This document shows, one piece after another, positions 55,137 through 64,000 of a stretch of 64,000 nucleotides of DNA (positions are counted from its first letter, which is position 1; each line of letters starts with the position of its first letter). The stretch lies in contig NZ_LNYO01000024.1 in the NCBI RefSeq assembly GCF_001467895.1, positions 178,519 to 242,518 of the forward strand, given 5' to 3'. The position numbers were made by a program, and so were the translations under genes. Source of the stretch: Legionella nautarum. Lineage in GTDB: Bacteria > Pseudomonadota > Gammaproteobacteria > Legionellales > Legionellaceae. A model generated the notes under the pieces. That model ran no database searches. It worked only from the letters and a program-made list of their open reading frames with translations, and was not told the origin of the DNA.

Positions 55137-57251
55137 GTGATACAGCTTTTATTTTCAATTAACTTATTTTTAAGTGCCTTCTTATTATTTGTTATTCAGC
55201 CTCTCGTTGCGAAATTATTGCTCCCTATCTATGGTGGAACTCCTGCCGTATGGACGGTATGCATGTTGTTTTTTCAACTCCTGCTTTTACTCGCCTATGG
55301 TTATGTTTGGTTACTAAGTCGTTTTGCTCGTTGGTGGGTTTGGCTTGTTTTACATGGCTTATTGGTTTTGCTAAGTTTAATGGCTTTGCCTTTGTCATTT
55401 GCCCCCTCGTTCACTAGTGACTCGCCTGATTTGGCAATTTTAAATTATCTAATCACCCATCTTGGCTTACCTCTAATTGTCATTGGTGCTTCAGCGCCCT
55501 TATTGCAATTTGCTTACAGCCAGACTCGCGCTAAGTACGCGAGCGATCCTTATTTTTTGTATGCCGTTTCAAATATCGGCAGTTTATTGGCTCTATTGAC
55601 TTATCCGTTTGGGATTGAACGTTATGTGGGTTTAAAACTGCAATTTGATTATTGGAAGTTGGGTTTTGCGATTTATGCGATCTTTTTATTTATGCTATTA
55701 CTCATTATTCCCAGACGGAAATTATCAGAGTCGGGCGGTGAAAAAAGTCAATTATCTTGGATAATTCGACTACGTTGGATTAGCTACAGTTTTATCCCTT
55801 GTAGTTTAATGTTAGCTGTTTCTTTTTATATCTCGACGGATATTGCCGCGACGCCCTTATTTTGGGTTATTCCTTTAGCGATTTATTTATTGTCTTTTAT
55901 CATTAGTTTTGCGCAAAAACCGATTATTTCGCATGAATGGGTGATGAGAAATACCTTGTTCTTTATTATTTTCCCCGTACTAGGTTTTATTGTTGGTATT
56001 CATTTGCTACTTACTTGGCAGCTTATCTTGTTTCATTTAGCGAGCTTTTTTATGCTCGCTCTGCTATGCCATGGTGAATTGGTAAGAATAAGACCATCGA
56101 CTAACCAGTTAACCAGTTTTTATTTTTGTATTGCTTTGGGAGGGGCTTTAGCTGGTTTATTTAATGGTTTATTGGCACCACGACTTTTTTCAGGGACCTA
56201 CGAATATCCTTTGATTTTTGCCGTCGCAATGCTTTGTATTTCTTTACCTAAATCGACTGGAATAGGCAGCAATATTTTTATTCTACTGGCCTTGTTGCTA
56301 ATAAATTATTTTTTACCCAACCAACTTTGGTTGAAGTCCAACCATATTCTCGAAATTTTGGCCTTAAGTCTTCTTGTGATTTGGCCTCAAAACAGACTAA
56401 ATCTGTTTGGGGGCATGGCGATTTTATTTGTCTTTCTATTTAGCCCTTGGTTTAAATCAATGGAAACGCTGACCCAGCAGCGTAATTTTTATGGTGTGAA
56501 GCAAGTGCTTTCAGTGAACGGGGCTCATGTGCTAGTGAGTCAGAATATCTTGCACGGTTTTCAATTCGTAGACGATAAACAGGACAATTCTGGGTCGGCT
56601 TATTATAACCCCGTGCTGTCAGTGGTGCAGTATTTACAAAAGACGCGTCCTGCTCTGAATGTTAACTTAATCGGCTTAGGTACGGGAATGATGGCTTGTC
56701 AATTTCGTGATAAGGATAGGCTCAAGGTTATTGATATTGATCGGCAAGTCATTAATATCGCTAGCAATAATAACTATTTTACTTATTTACATGATTGTCC
56801 GCCGAAAATATCAGTCATTGAGGGCGATGGCCGGATTGTTTTGCAAAATAATCCCGATACTCATTTGGATCTTTTAGTTGTCGATGCCTTTACTTCTGAT
56901 GCGATTCCCACGCATTTATTAACCTTGGAAGCCTTTAAATTATATCAACAGAAAATTAGAGACGAGGGGGTAATTTTGGTGAATATCTCTAATCGTCATT
57001 TACATCTTCTTCCCATTATTATTACAGCGAGTCGAGAGTTGGAATTGATTGTCTTGCACAAACAGCAGTCAGAAAATTATTTAGAAGGAAAATTTCCTGC
57101 CGAATGGGCGTTATTGACTACTAATCAACGCTTGGCTATGGAATTAATGCAGACCTCAGGATGGCGTTTTGCTGCTGAAGAAGGCAGTCGTTGGTTGTGG
57201 ACAGATGATTATTCTAACCTTGCACCTCTGGTGAATTGGGGAAGGGCCTAG
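55137..57251 (+). CDS. Fused membrane/spermidine-synthase-like protein
   Basis: A 704-residue protein starting at GTG 55137 (AGGG eight bases before). The first ~430 residues hold a dozen or so membrane helices. The C-terminal ~220 residues form a spermidine-synthase-fold Rossmann domain: NLIGLGTGMMACQF, LKVIDIDRQVINIA, ISVIEGDGRIVL and LLVVDAFTSDAIPTHLLT. This fits the 'fused MFS/spermidine synthase' group; polyamine synthesis is unproven for such fusions. The upstream 54973-55136 region shows no gene. Confidence 0.8.
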   Translation: MIQLLFSINLFLSAFLLFVIQPLVAKLLLPIYGGTPAVWTVCMLFFQLLLLLAYGYVWLLSRFARWWVWLVLHGLLVLLSLMALPLSFAPSFTSDSPDLAILNYLITHLGLPLIVIGASAPLLQFAYSQTRAKYASDPYFLYAVSNIGSLLALLTYPFGIERYVGLKLQFDYWKLGFAIYAIFLFMLLLIIPRRKLSESGGEKSQLSWIIRLRWISYSFIPCSLMLAVSFYISTDIAATPLFWVIPLAIYLLSFIISFAQKPIISHEWVMRNTLFFIIFPVLGFIVGIHLLLTWQLILFHLASFFMLALLCHGELVRIRPSTNQLTSFYFCIALGGALAGLFNGLLAPRLFSGTYEYPLIFAVAMLCISLPKSTGIGSNIFILLALLLINYFLPNQLWLKSNHILEILALSLLVIWPQNRLNLFGGMAILFVFLFSPWFKSMETLTQQRNFYGVKQVLSVNGAHVLVSQNILHGFQFVDDKQDNSGSAYYNPVLSVVQYLQKTRPALNVNLIGLGTGMMACQFRDKDRLKVIDIDRQVINIASNNNYFTYLHDCPPKISVIEGDGRIVLQNNPDTHLDLLVVDAFTSDAIPTHLLTLEAFKLYQQKIRDEGVILVNISNRHLHLLPIIITASRELELIVLHKQQSENYLEGKFPAEWALLTTNQRLAMELMQTSGWRFAAEEGSRWLWTDDYSNLAPLVNWGRA

Positions 57252-57264
57252 GGTGGTTTAATGT

Positions 57265-57651
57265 TCAGCCTCTAGCTAATTTCGCCTTCTGCCACAATTC
57301 CATCATAAATTCGGTAGATTGACCTTTCAAACTCGTTAAACCTTGATCCTTCGCAATGGCTTTTAAAGCCTCCATCCTAGCTCCGAATTTGGTAGCGACT
57401 TTCGCTAGTGTTTGTTCAGGATCGAAACCTGCAAATAGGCATAATGAGATCGCTGTATGAAGCAAATCACCAATTTCTTCTTGAACACGATGCGAGGGCT
57501 CATGGTTAGCAAGGGCTTCTCGAATTTCATCACATTCTGAAAGAGCTTGCTCAATAATCATCTCTTCATGCGGCCAATCAAAACCAAAATTTCGTGCCTC
57601 ATTTTCGATGATAATGAGTTCGTGCAAAGCATTATTGAATTGCTTGGCCAT
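57265..57651 (-). CDS. MazG-like nucleotide pyrophosphohydrolase
   Basis: A 128-residue all-alpha NTP pyrophosphohydrolase. The metal-binding EExxE-type motif appears as EQALSECDEIREAL and VQEEIGDLLHTAISL (ExxxD), typical for single-domain MazG. Such enzymes remove non-canonical or excess NTPs. It is 14 bp downstream of the AKR gene, forming an operon, and converges on the membrane/spermidine-synthase-like gene. Confidence 0.82.
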   Translation of the reverse strand: MAKQFNNALHELIIIENEARNFGFDWPHEEMIIEQALSECDEIREALANHEPSHRVQEEIGDLLHTAISLCLFAGFDPEQTLAKVATKFGARMEALKAIAKDQGLTSLKGQSTEFMMELWQKAKLARG

Positions 57652-57665
57652 AAGGTTGTTATCCC

Positions 57666-58658
57666 CTAATCTTTAGAAAAACCCGCAATTTCATGAGGCA
57701 TATAAGAGGCTTCAAGTAAGCGTTTTTCTTCTTTTGTTAATTTTATGCCGAGTGCTTGCACCGCATCCTCAAGATGATGAGGTATTGTAGCACCAATGAT
57801 CGGTGCGCTTACGGCGGGATTGTTTAAAAGCCAGGCGAGCGCTACTTGGGAAGGGGGGATTTCTCTTTGCTGGGCAATACGATTGACCTGTTTGATGACT
57901 TGATTATCTGCTTCGCAGCAGTGATCATAGAGTTTTTTTCCCACATGATCGTTTTGCGAGCGTATAGTGGCTTGGCTTTCTAAAGAGCGAGCTAGTCGTC
58001 CGCGCGCAAGAGGGCTCCAAGGTAAGATAGCAATCTTTTCTTCCTGGCAGAGTGGAAACATTTCACGCTCCTCTTCACGATAAATCAGATTATAATGAGG
58101 CTGCATGGAAATAAATCGCTGCCAATGATGTTGATCAGCGAGATAAAGGCATTTAGCAAATTGCCAGGCAAACATGGAAGAGGCGCCAATGTATCTAGCC
58201 TTTCCCGATTTGACTACCTCATCCAGCGCCTCCAGTGTTTCTTCAATAGGTGTTTTATAATCCCAGCGATGGATTTGATAGAGATCAATATAATCGGTAC
58301 CTAGTCGCTTTAGGCTTTGATCAACCTCATAGAGAATAGATTTTCTTGAAAGACCGCCGCTATTCGGATCATCTTTGATCATCGGGAAAAAAATTTTCGT
58401 AGCAATAACGACCTCACTACGCTGCGTAAAATCCTTAAGTGCTTTCCCCAGAACACGCTCACTTGCTCCAAAAGAGTACATATTGGCTGTGTCGAAAAAA
58501 TTAATTCCCAAATCCAGAGCTTGTTTGATAAAGGGACGTGAATCTTTTTCATTAAGAACCCAGGAGTAATGGCCGCTAGTCGGATCGCCATAACTCATGC
58601 ATCCGAGACAAAGTTTAGAGACTCTTAGATCTGATTGACCTAATTGCAGGTACTCCAT
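57666..58658 (-). CDS. Aldo/keto reductase
   Basis: A 330-residue NADPH-dependent aldo/keto reductase of the Tas/YajO-like branch. GINFFDTANMYSFGASERVLG holds catalytic Asp and Tyr, VVIATKIFFP the Lys, IDLYQIHRWD the His, and IPIIGAT-type VSAPIIGATIPHHLEDAVQAL the NADPH segment. A strong AAGGAGG precedes the ATG. Substrate unknown. It is followed by the MazG-like gene. Confidence 0.9.
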   Translation of the reverse strand: MEYLQLGQSDLRVSKLCLGCMSYGDPTSGHYSWVLNEKDSRPFIKQALDLGINFFDTANMYSFGASERVLGKALKDFTQRSEVVIATKIFFPMIKDDPNSGGLSRKSILYEVDQSLKRLGTDYIDLYQIHRWDYKTPIEETLEALDEVVKSGKARYIGASSMFAWQFAKCLYLADQHHWQRFISMQPHYNLIYREEEREMFPLCQEEKIAILPWSPLARGRLARSLESQATIRSQNDHVGKKLYDHCCEADNQVIKQVNRIAQQREIPPSQVALAWLLNNPAVSAPIIGATIPHHLEDAVQALGIKLTKEEKRLLEASYMPHEIAGFSKD

Positions 58659-58679
58659 AAGTCCTCCTTGAGAAATGTT

Positions 58680-58818
58680 GAGCCTAGAATGGCGCTGCCT
58701 TAAGAATAAAAACCTCTTCCGCCTGCGTCCCGCGGCTTGTCCGCGGGAGCCATCGATCTAGGCAAGATCAAGAGCCCTAGATCCGGCGGACAAGCCGCGG
58801 GACGTAGGGATGGGAAAA
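58680..58818. repeat. MITE-like element, copy with strong 18-bp inverted arms
   Basis: Starts with the AATGGCGCTGCCTTAAG arm shared with 941-1072, then CGTCCCGCGGCTTGTCCG (58726-58743) and its exact inverted copy CGGACAAGCCGCGGGACG (58787-58804), separated by 43 bp. It lies between the AKR gene and the parE stop and could act as a transcription-blocking hairpin. Confidence 0.75.
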
Positions 58819-58824
58819 AGGTAG

Positions 58825-60705
58825 TCATATTTCTGCTAAATTCCCTTTCAACTCCAACCAAGTTTTACGGTCCGCTGCTCGTTTTTTAGCGAGCATCATA
58901 TCCATGATAGCCATCGTTCCTTCTTCATCATCAAGAGTCAATTGCACGAGACGTCTTGTGTTGGGATCCATTGTGGTTTCGCGCAATTGTATCGGATTCA
59001 TTTCGCCCAGTCCTTTGAAGCGTTGAACATTGATTTTTCCTCGCTGAGTTTGTGTGAGGTGGGCGACTATTTTTTCTTTTTCTTCATCATCCAAGGCATA
59101 ATGTACAATTTTGCCAGCATCGATGCGATACAAGGGCGGCATGGCAACAAAAACATGGCCGGCTTGCACCAGTGGTTTAAAATGTCGCAAAAATAAAGCA
59201 CAGAGCAATGTAGCAATATGAGCTCCGTCAGAATCAGCATCGGCGAGGATGCATAATTTTCCATACCTTAAACCACTTAAATCATCCGAGCCTGGATCAA
59301 TACCGACGGCAACAGAAATATCATGAATTTCTTGCGAAGCAAGGACTTGAGAGGATTCAATTTCCCAGGAGTTCAGGATTTTTCCGCGCAAGGGCAAGAT
59401 AGCTTGGAAATCCTTATTACGCGCTTGTTTCGCTGAACCGCCTGCTGAATCCCCTTCAACAAGAAACAATTCGGCTTGACTTAAATCTTGTTGAAGACAA
59501 TCAGCCAATTTTCCGGGTAAAGCGGGGCCTTGGCTAACCCGCTTACGAGCGACTTGTTTCGCTTGGCGCAGACGTTTTTGCGCGCGCTCAATCGCAAAGG
59601 CGGCAATGGCTTCGCCTTGGCTGCGATGTTGATTAAGCCAGAGCGCGAAGGTATCTTTTACCACATTACTGACAAAGGCTGCTGTTTGTCGAGAACTTAA
59701 GCGTTCCTTCGTTTGGCCTGCAAACTGAGGTTCTTTCATTTTGACCGATAATACGTACTGGCAGGGTTCCCAGAGATCATCAGCAGTTAATTTAACACCG
59801 CGGGGGAGTAAATTGCGTAATTCGCAAAAGGCTGACAAGGCATCGTACAATCCTGCACGTAAGCCATTCACATGAGTCCCGCCTTGCACAGTGGGGATTA
59901 AATTCACATAACTTTCGCTCAAATTACCATTGGGAGTCGGTGCCCAGGCGAGGGCCCAATCGACCGTGGCTTCTTGGCTTGAAAACTCACCGGTAAAAGG
60001 TTCTTCAGGAAAATAATCTGAAGGGAGTGATTGACGTAAATAGTCTGCTAGACCTCTTTCATAGCACCAATGCAGTTGCTCATTATTGATTTTGTTGATA
60101 AAAGTCATCGACAAACCAGGGCAAAGTACTGCTTTCGCTCGTAATACATGAGTGAGTTGTTTAACTGATATTTTGGTCGTGTCAAAATACTTAGCGTTAG
60201 GCCAAAAGCGAATGATTGTTCCCGTATCGCGTTTTTTGGTGACGCCGGTTTCATTAAGTTCTTGTTGCTTGTCGCCATTAGCAAAGGCCATATGGTAAAT
60301 GATGGCATTACGCTTAATCGTCACATCAACGCGCTCGGACAGAGCATTGACTACAGACACTCCAACACCATGCAATCCGCCAGAAAAGCTGTAGTTTTTA
60401 TCTGAAAACTTTCCGCCTGCGTGCAGACGAGTCATGATCACTTCAACCCCGCTTAAACCCAGTTGTGGATGGAGATCAACTGGCATGCCTCGACCATTAT
60501 CTTCTACTTCGACTGAGCCATCTTCATGAAGCGTCACGGTAATTTGGCTTGCAAAGCCTGCAATCACTTCATCAACACTGTTATCAATGACCTCTTGGGC
60601 TAAATGATTAGGCCGGCTCGTGTCCGTGTACATCCCGGGACGACGTTGAACAGGTTCTAGACCACTTAACACCTCAATCGCTTCGGCTGTATAATTTTCA
60701 GACAT
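58825..60705 (-). CDS. parE: DNA topoisomerase IV subunit B
   Basis: A 626-residue type IIA topoisomerase ATPase subunit that decatenates chromosomes with ParC. The GHKL ATPase domain shows EVIDNSVDEVIAGFA, EVEDNGRGMPVDLHP and SGGLHGVGVSVVNALS. The TOPRIM domain shows LVEGDSAGGSAKQARN and DADSDGAHIATLL. The C-terminal end holds QRFKGLGEMNP. Length (626) and TOPRIM layout point to ParE over GyrB (~800). parC is not in the window. Confidence 0.95.
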   Translation of the reverse strand: MSENYTAEAIEVLSGLEPVQRRPGMYTDTSRPNHLAQEVIDNSVDEVIAGFASQITVTLHEDGSVEVEDNGRGMPVDLHPQLGLSGVEVIMTRLHAGGKFSDKNYSFSGGLHGVGVSVVNALSERVDVTIKRNAIIYHMAFANGDKQQELNETGVTKKRDTGTIIRFWPNAKYFDTTKISVKQLTHVLRAKAVLCPGLSMTFINKINNEQLHWCYERGLADYLRQSLPSDYFPEEPFTGEFSSQEATVDWALAWAPTPNGNLSESYVNLIPTVQGGTHVNGLRAGLYDALSAFCELRNLLPRGVKLTADDLWEPCQYVLSVKMKEPQFAGQTKERLSSRQTAAFVSNVVKDTFALWLNQHRSQGEAIAAFAIERAQKRLRQAKQVARKRVSQGPALPGKLADCLQQDLSQAELFLVEGDSAGGSAKQARNKDFQAILPLRGKILNSWEIESSQVLASQEIHDISVAVGIDPGSDDLSGLRYGKLCILADADSDGAHIATLLCALFLRHFKPLVQAGHVFVAMPPLYRIDAGKIVHYALDDEEKEKIVAHLTQTQRGKINVQRFKGLGEMNPIQLRETTMDPNTRRLVQLTLDDEEGTMAIMDMMLAKKRAADRKTWLELKGNLAEI

Positions 60706-60787
60706 TGGTGGATACTCTTTTTAAAATTTTATTTTAACACGAAAATAAAAGGTTTATTAAAGATTATAAACAAAGCAAGTTGAATAT

Positions 60788-61864
60788 TTATTGCTCAACA
60801 ACAATATTGGGAAATTTGTCGGCATAATTCAATGGTTTTTTTGCTAGAGCAATTGCAGTTCGCATCGCGGTTTGCATAAACGATTGTGCTAAATCGCTAT
60901 CAAGATTAGCCGCAGTTGGGTTTCCTTCGTCGCATTGGCTACGGATTTGGCTATCTAAAGGCAATTGGCCAAGTAGTTGAACATGAAAATTATCACTCAA
61001 AGTTTGTCCACCGCCCGCGCCAAAAATCGCTTCTTGATGCCCACATTGACTGCAGCGATGTAAAGACATATTTTCCACTAGACCTAGTACTTCAATATTT
61101 GTCCTTTCAAACATTTTAATTGCCTTTTGCGCATCTAAAGTCGCTACATTTTGTGGGGTAGTGACCACGACTGCAGCGGTCAAAGGAATTTTTTGTACAA
61201 GACTTAATTGGATATCACCCGTCCCAGGTGGTAAATCAATAATCAAATAATCTAAGTCATCCCATAAAGTAAGATCAAGCATCTGGATGAGTGATTTAGC
61301 AAGCATCGGCCCACGCCAAATCAATGCTTGCTCACTGTCGGTTAAATAGCCAATCGACATCGCTTGTATGCCATGAGCGGAAACTGGCAAGTAATGCTCT
61401 CCACTGACTTCTACGGGCTTAGTTTTACCTAGCATGAGGGGAATGCTAGGTCCATAAATATCAGCATCAAGAATCCCCACTTTGGCACCTGCTTTTGCAA
61501 GCGCTATCGCTAAATTCACTGCTACGGTCGACTTACCAACTCCCCCTTTGCCTGAGGCGACAGCAATCGTATTTTTTACGCCCCGAAGACCTTTGCCAAT
61601 TAATTGTGTACGATGAGCTTTGATAAAAGATTCCAGATTTAGTTTAATTTGATACTCAGGCAGTGCTTGATGCAAAGCATTTTGCAATACAGACAACAGA
61701 GCAGTTTCAAAGGGTTTAGTGGGGAAACCGGCTTGCAAGGATAAATTAATTTCTTTTCCCGCTGTGGTTAATTTAGCCTTGATGCCTAACTGATGAGTAT
61801 TTAAGCCAAGTAATTCATCGGGAGTATTAGCAAGTATTTCTGTGATGCAATTTTCTAAGTTCAT
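60788..61864 (-). CDS. apbC: Iron-sulfur cluster carrier protein Mrp/ApbC
   Basis: A 358-residue P-loop ATPase that transfers Fe-S clusters. An N-terminal MIP18-like domain (~1-95) precedes the deviant Walker A SGKGGVGKSTVAVNLA and the switch LDADIYGPSIPLMLG. The CxxC ligand pair is SLHRCSQCGHQEAIFG at about residue 265. ATG 61864 is preferred over the upstream TTG of the open frame. Divergent and nearby are only repeats. Confidence 0.92.
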   Translation of the reverse strand: MNLENCITEILANTPDELLGLNTHQLGIKAKLTTAGKEINLSLQAGFPTKPFETALLSVLQNALHQALPEYQIKLNLESFIKAHRTQLIGKGLRGVKNTIAVASGKGGVGKSTVAVNLAIALAKAGAKVGILDADIYGPSIPLMLGKTKPVEVSGEHYLPVSAHGIQAMSIGYLTDSEQALIWRGPMLAKSLIQMLDLTLWDDLDYLIIDLPPGTGDIQLSLVQKIPLTAAVVVTTPQNVATLDAQKAIKMFERTNIEVLGLVENMSLHRCSQCGHQEAIFGAGGGQTLSDNFHVQLLGQLPLDSQIRSQCDEGNPTAANLDSDLAQSFMQTAMRTAIALAKKPLNYADKFPNIVVEQ

Positions 61865-61998
61865 TGGCAAGTTCCACGTTTTTAACTGACATTATATCTA
61901 GCCCTCCCATCTGAAGATACTGATTTTTTGCTATCGTTAATAGCCAACGCATCCGCGTGGTGCGGAGAAGGGCTGGCAAAAAAATGTCAGGTTTGTCG

Positions 61999-62340
61999 CC
62001 AACTCTATTTAATCCGTTGGAGTTAAACTATCTGAGCAAAGTTGACAAGGATTCGAGACGGGCGAAGGTGGCCTTTAGCGACACTTCGAGACAGCGCTGC
62101 GCGCTTCCTCAGTGCGAACGGAGTCAGGTTAAGCGGATTTTTCTATATTGTATCTAAAGTGCGAACGGAGTCAGGTTAGGGAGATTTTTCGATATTTTAT
62201 CTGACACCGTTCGCACTGAGGAGGCGTTTACGCCGTCTCGAAGTCTCCCATCAGGATTTGCAAAGCTTTGAGACGACCTAACAGCTCCGTTCAGCCTGAA
62301 GAGCACGCATGACGTGCGTCTTAAAGTCTTCACATCAAGT
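61999..62340. repeat. REP-like repeat array
   Basis: The ~490-bp gap between apbC and the RidA gene is largely repeats. GTGCGAACGGAGTCAGGTTA plus a T-rich tail is duplicated (62112-62157 and 62159-62205). REP arms GTTCGCACTGAGGAGGCG with CGTCTCGAAG follow (62208-62243), and CCGTTCAGCCTGAAGAGCAC with GACGTGCGTCTTAAAG stands last (62287-62326). Arms on the left are ATTCGAGACGG and CACTTCGAGACAGCGC. The open frame 61957-62157 is repeat-derived and not a gene. Confidence 0.8.
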
Positions 62341-62360
62341 TTAGCAATTAAGGTTTTGAA

Positions 62361-62810
62361 CTAAACAGTTTTTCCCATCACAGCTTCTATTTCGACTAAC
62401 GCATTCTTGGGTAAGGCTTTAATTTCTATAACAGCTCGGGCAGGATAGGGTTGCTGGAAAAATTCTTTCATAACTTCATTGACCTCAGCAAAATTCTTCA
62501 GCTCAGTGAGATAAATAGTCAGTTTGACAATATCATCAATACTTCCTCCTGCCGCTTTACTAATTTCAGAGATATTGGTAAATGCTTGTCTGATTTGATT
62601 AGTAAAATTTCCCTGTACGAGTTCTCCGGTTGCAGGATCAACTGCAATTTGTCCAGAAATATAAATGCTATTACCAAATTTTATTGCTTGAGAATAAGTA
62701 CCTATTGGGGCAGGCGCATTTTTAGTATCAATACTTTCCTTAATACTTTCTGCAATTGAATTGAAAGAAATACCCATCATTAATAAAAGAGAGGCTAATT
62801 TATATTTCAT
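62361..62810 (-). CDS. RidA (YjgF/YER057c) family protein with signal peptide
   Basis: A 149-residue protein from ATG 62810, GGAG before it. A signal peptide (MKYKLASLLLMMGISFNSIAES) would send it to the periplasm. The mature part is a RidA-fold trimer module: APAPIGTYSQAIKFGNSIYISGQI, GNFTNQIRQAFTNISEI, and the C-terminal YPARAVIEIKALPKNALVEIEA, with the conserved Arg of PARAV. RidA deaminates reactive enamines/imines in the cytoplasm; an exported version is less usual. Divergent from a LysR-type gene. Confidence 0.85.
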   Translation of the reverse strand: MKYKLASLLLMMGISFNSIAESIKESIDTKNAPAPIGTYSQAIKFGNSIYISGQIAVDPATGELVQGNFTNQIRQAFTNISEISKAAGGSIDDIVKLTIYLTELKNFAEVNEVMKEFFQQPYPARAVIEIKALPKNALVEIEAVMGKTV

Positions 62811-62923
62811 TATAATGCTCCAACAATATCGGTGATTGAAAAAAACTTGTTTGAATTTTTTTTCAGCGTTGCAATTATCAATTTGTTTCAATTAGAAAAC
62901 AATGCTAATTTTTGATACCATAC

Positions 62924-62941
62924 TGTTTCATTTATGAAACA
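62924..62941. promoter_or_regulatory. Perfect palindrome TGTTTCAT-TT-ATGAAACA, LysR-site candidate
   Basis: An 18-bp palindrome between the divergent RidA-like and LysR genes. A weaker related copy, TTGTTTCAATTAGAAAACAA, lies at 62883-62902. It follows the inverted-repeat pattern typical of LysR-regulator sites and overlaps the likely promoter region of both genes. Confidence 0.6.
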
Positions 62942-62943
62942 AT

Positions 62944-63864
62944 ATGCTGAGTGGGGTAACAGTGATTCATAATGCATTATCTTTTGTAGCCGTTGTTAAA
63001 GCAGGCGGTTTTTCAAATGCTGCAAAAATGATAGGAATTTCTAAAGCACAATTGAGCAGAAATGTAAGCCAACTTGAGGCTTCACTGGGTATCCAGTTAC
63101 TTTATCGCACTACGCGATCAATAGCGCTTACAGAATCAGGCAAAGAGTTTTTTTTAAATTGCAGAGATATTGAAGAAAGTTATAATGAAGCGGTTGATCA
63201 ACTGAAACAAGACTTTTATGCTTTGCAAGGCACATTGAGAATCACTGCACCTATCTCATTTGGCAGTGAATTTCTACCCAAATTAATTTATCAATTTAAT
63301 CAAAAATACCCCAACATCAAAATCGTCCTTTCTTTAACCAGTTCGACTGAAGATTTGGTGGAGAAAAATTTTGATTTGGCTCTACGTGTCGCACACTCCT
63401 TACCTAATTCAAATTTTCGTATGCGCACAATCATGTCACTGCGCATGGTTTTATGTGCAGCACCTTCTTATTTTGAAAATCAACAAATCCCAACTCAATT
63501 CGAAGATCTTGAAAAGCACAAGTGCATTACCTCGATAAACAGGGATCTTGGCCTGAGCAAAATTCATTGGCCCTTTTACCAAAAGGGAAAAGTCATTAAA
63601 TTTGCTCCAAACAGTATCATTGAAGTAGATAGTTTACGCGCACAAATCCATTTGCTATTGCTAGGGGCAGGAATTGGTAGGGTTCCCTCTATTTTCGTAA
63701 AAAAAGAAATGGAACAGGGAAGATTAATCAATTTACTCCCCACAATAGAACAACCTAAATCCTATGTTTACTTACTGTTTCCAAATAGGAAAAATCTGCC
63801 AAAAAAATTACAGATTTTTATCGATTTTATAAAAGAATTTGATAATGAAGAGTTAATCGCATAA
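62944..63864 (+). CDS. LysR-family transcription regulator
   Basis: A 306-residue LTTR. N-terminal winged HTH: FVAVVKAGGFSNAAKMIGISKAQLSRNVSQLEASLG, then LYRTTRSIALTESG. The substrate-binding domain (residues ~90-300) has LRITAPISFGSEFLP, FDLALRVAHSLPNSNFRMR and the C-terminal VYLLFPNRKNLPKK. The GTG at 62962 (with GTGGGG at proper spacing) gives a more usual N-terminus than ATG 62944, which almost touches the palindrome; both are kept open. Divergent from the exported RidA gene it probably controls. After 63865 nothing recognisable is seen to the edge. Confidence 0.85.
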   Translation: MLSGVTVIHNALSFVAVVKAGGFSNAAKMIGISKAQLSRNVSQLEASLGIQLLYRTTRSIALTESGKEFFLNCRDIEESYNEAVDQLKQDFYALQGTLRITAPISFGSEFLPKLIYQFNQKYPNIKIVLSLTSSTEDLVEKNFDLALRVAHSLPNSNFRMRTIMSLRMVLCAAPSYFENQQIPTQFEDLEKHKCITSINRDLGLSKIHWPFYQKGKVIKFAPNSIIEVDSLRAQIHLLLLGAGIGRVPSIFVKKEMEQGRLINLLPTIEQPKSYVYLLFPNRKNLPKKLQIFIDFIKEFDNEELIA

Positions 63865-64000
63865 TTCGGATTGAGGTTATTTGAGGTTCAAAATAACAGC
63901 CAACTCATTGGAATTATCTAAGGACTCTTCTTTAGCTGGTTTAGCTTATCCCCAAGGTCAAGGGTATAATTAACCTAGCTAAGGGCTTGATTCAGTTTTT

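Noticed and set aside
61957..62157. 66-residue open frame
   Set aside because: Made of REP arms and repeat spacers; no Shine-Dalgarno.

Overview
The window looks like a chromosomal segment of a Legionella-type gammaproteobacterium. By eye it is AT-rich. Core genes of a Gram-negative gammaproteobacterium (kdsB, pheA, rimO, dsbD, groES-groEL, topoisomerase IV parE, mrp/apbC, a Kdo hydroxylase) alternate with large eukaryote-like or coiled-coil proteins of the kind Legionella exports through Dot/Icm. The exact species cannot be read from the sequence. No rRNA, tRNA or CRISPR array was seen.

Layout. 1-5000: the 3' end of a class-III aminotransferase, then a compact rightward run fdxA, yoaA (broken by one in-frame amber codon), tsaB, a Trm112-like zinc-ribbon protein and kdsB. 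5000-11700 (leftward): a ~1030-residue coiled-coil protein, pheA, an amino-acid permease, yjbQ and bolA. 11800-28500 is an accessory region: an LRR-like effector candidate, a triple YbjQ-domain protein, a type IV pilin, acylphosphatase, a 9-bp tandem repeat, small membrane and lipoprotein genes, a protein with a cyclin-box-like region, a lipase-like lipoprotein, a flavin monooxygenase, a tandem pair of ~650-700-residue paralogues of unknown function, and a graveyard holding an antitoxin and a transposase remnant. 28700-35800 is conserved: rimO, a Phd/ParE-type toxin-antitoxin pair, dsbD, groESL under a textbook heat-shock promoter, and an EamA transporter. 36000-54300 mixes a degenerate cytochrome-P450-like protein, ergothioneine genes egtB-egtD, kdoO, a YejM-like sulfatase-fold membrane protein, a two-gene ThDP-enzyme/aldehyde-dehydrogenase operon, a PAS-LuxR regulator next to a membrane-tailed methyltransferase, a double-U-box (E3 ubiquitin ligase-like) protein, and a PuuE-like/GNAT pair. 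54400-64000: a small GIY-YIG nuclease gene enclosed by inverted REP repeats, a fused membrane/spermidine-synthase-like protein, an AKR-MazG operon, parE, mrp, a dense repeat array, and a divergent exported RidA/LysR pair.

Two dispersed palindromic repeat families run through the window. One is a REP-like family whose half-site reads GTTCATGCTGAGGA or GTTCGCACTGAGG and ends in a CGTCTCGAAG-type arm (14.1 kb, 17.5 kb, 37.9 kb, 54.4-54.97 kb, 62.0-62.3 kb). The other is a MITE-like family marked by AATGGCGCTGC (0.94 kb, 16.2 kb, 58.7 kb). The most unusual object is the roughly 573-bp GIY-YIG element at 54400-54972: its outer ends are inverted repeats, it is filled with REP units, and the 3' end of its nuclease gene lies inside a REP arm. 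This suggests a nuclease-linked REP transposition or homing unit. The best host-interaction candidates are the cyclin-box-like protein, the P450-like protein with a retained cysteine-ligand loop, the double U-box protein and the tandem paralogues.
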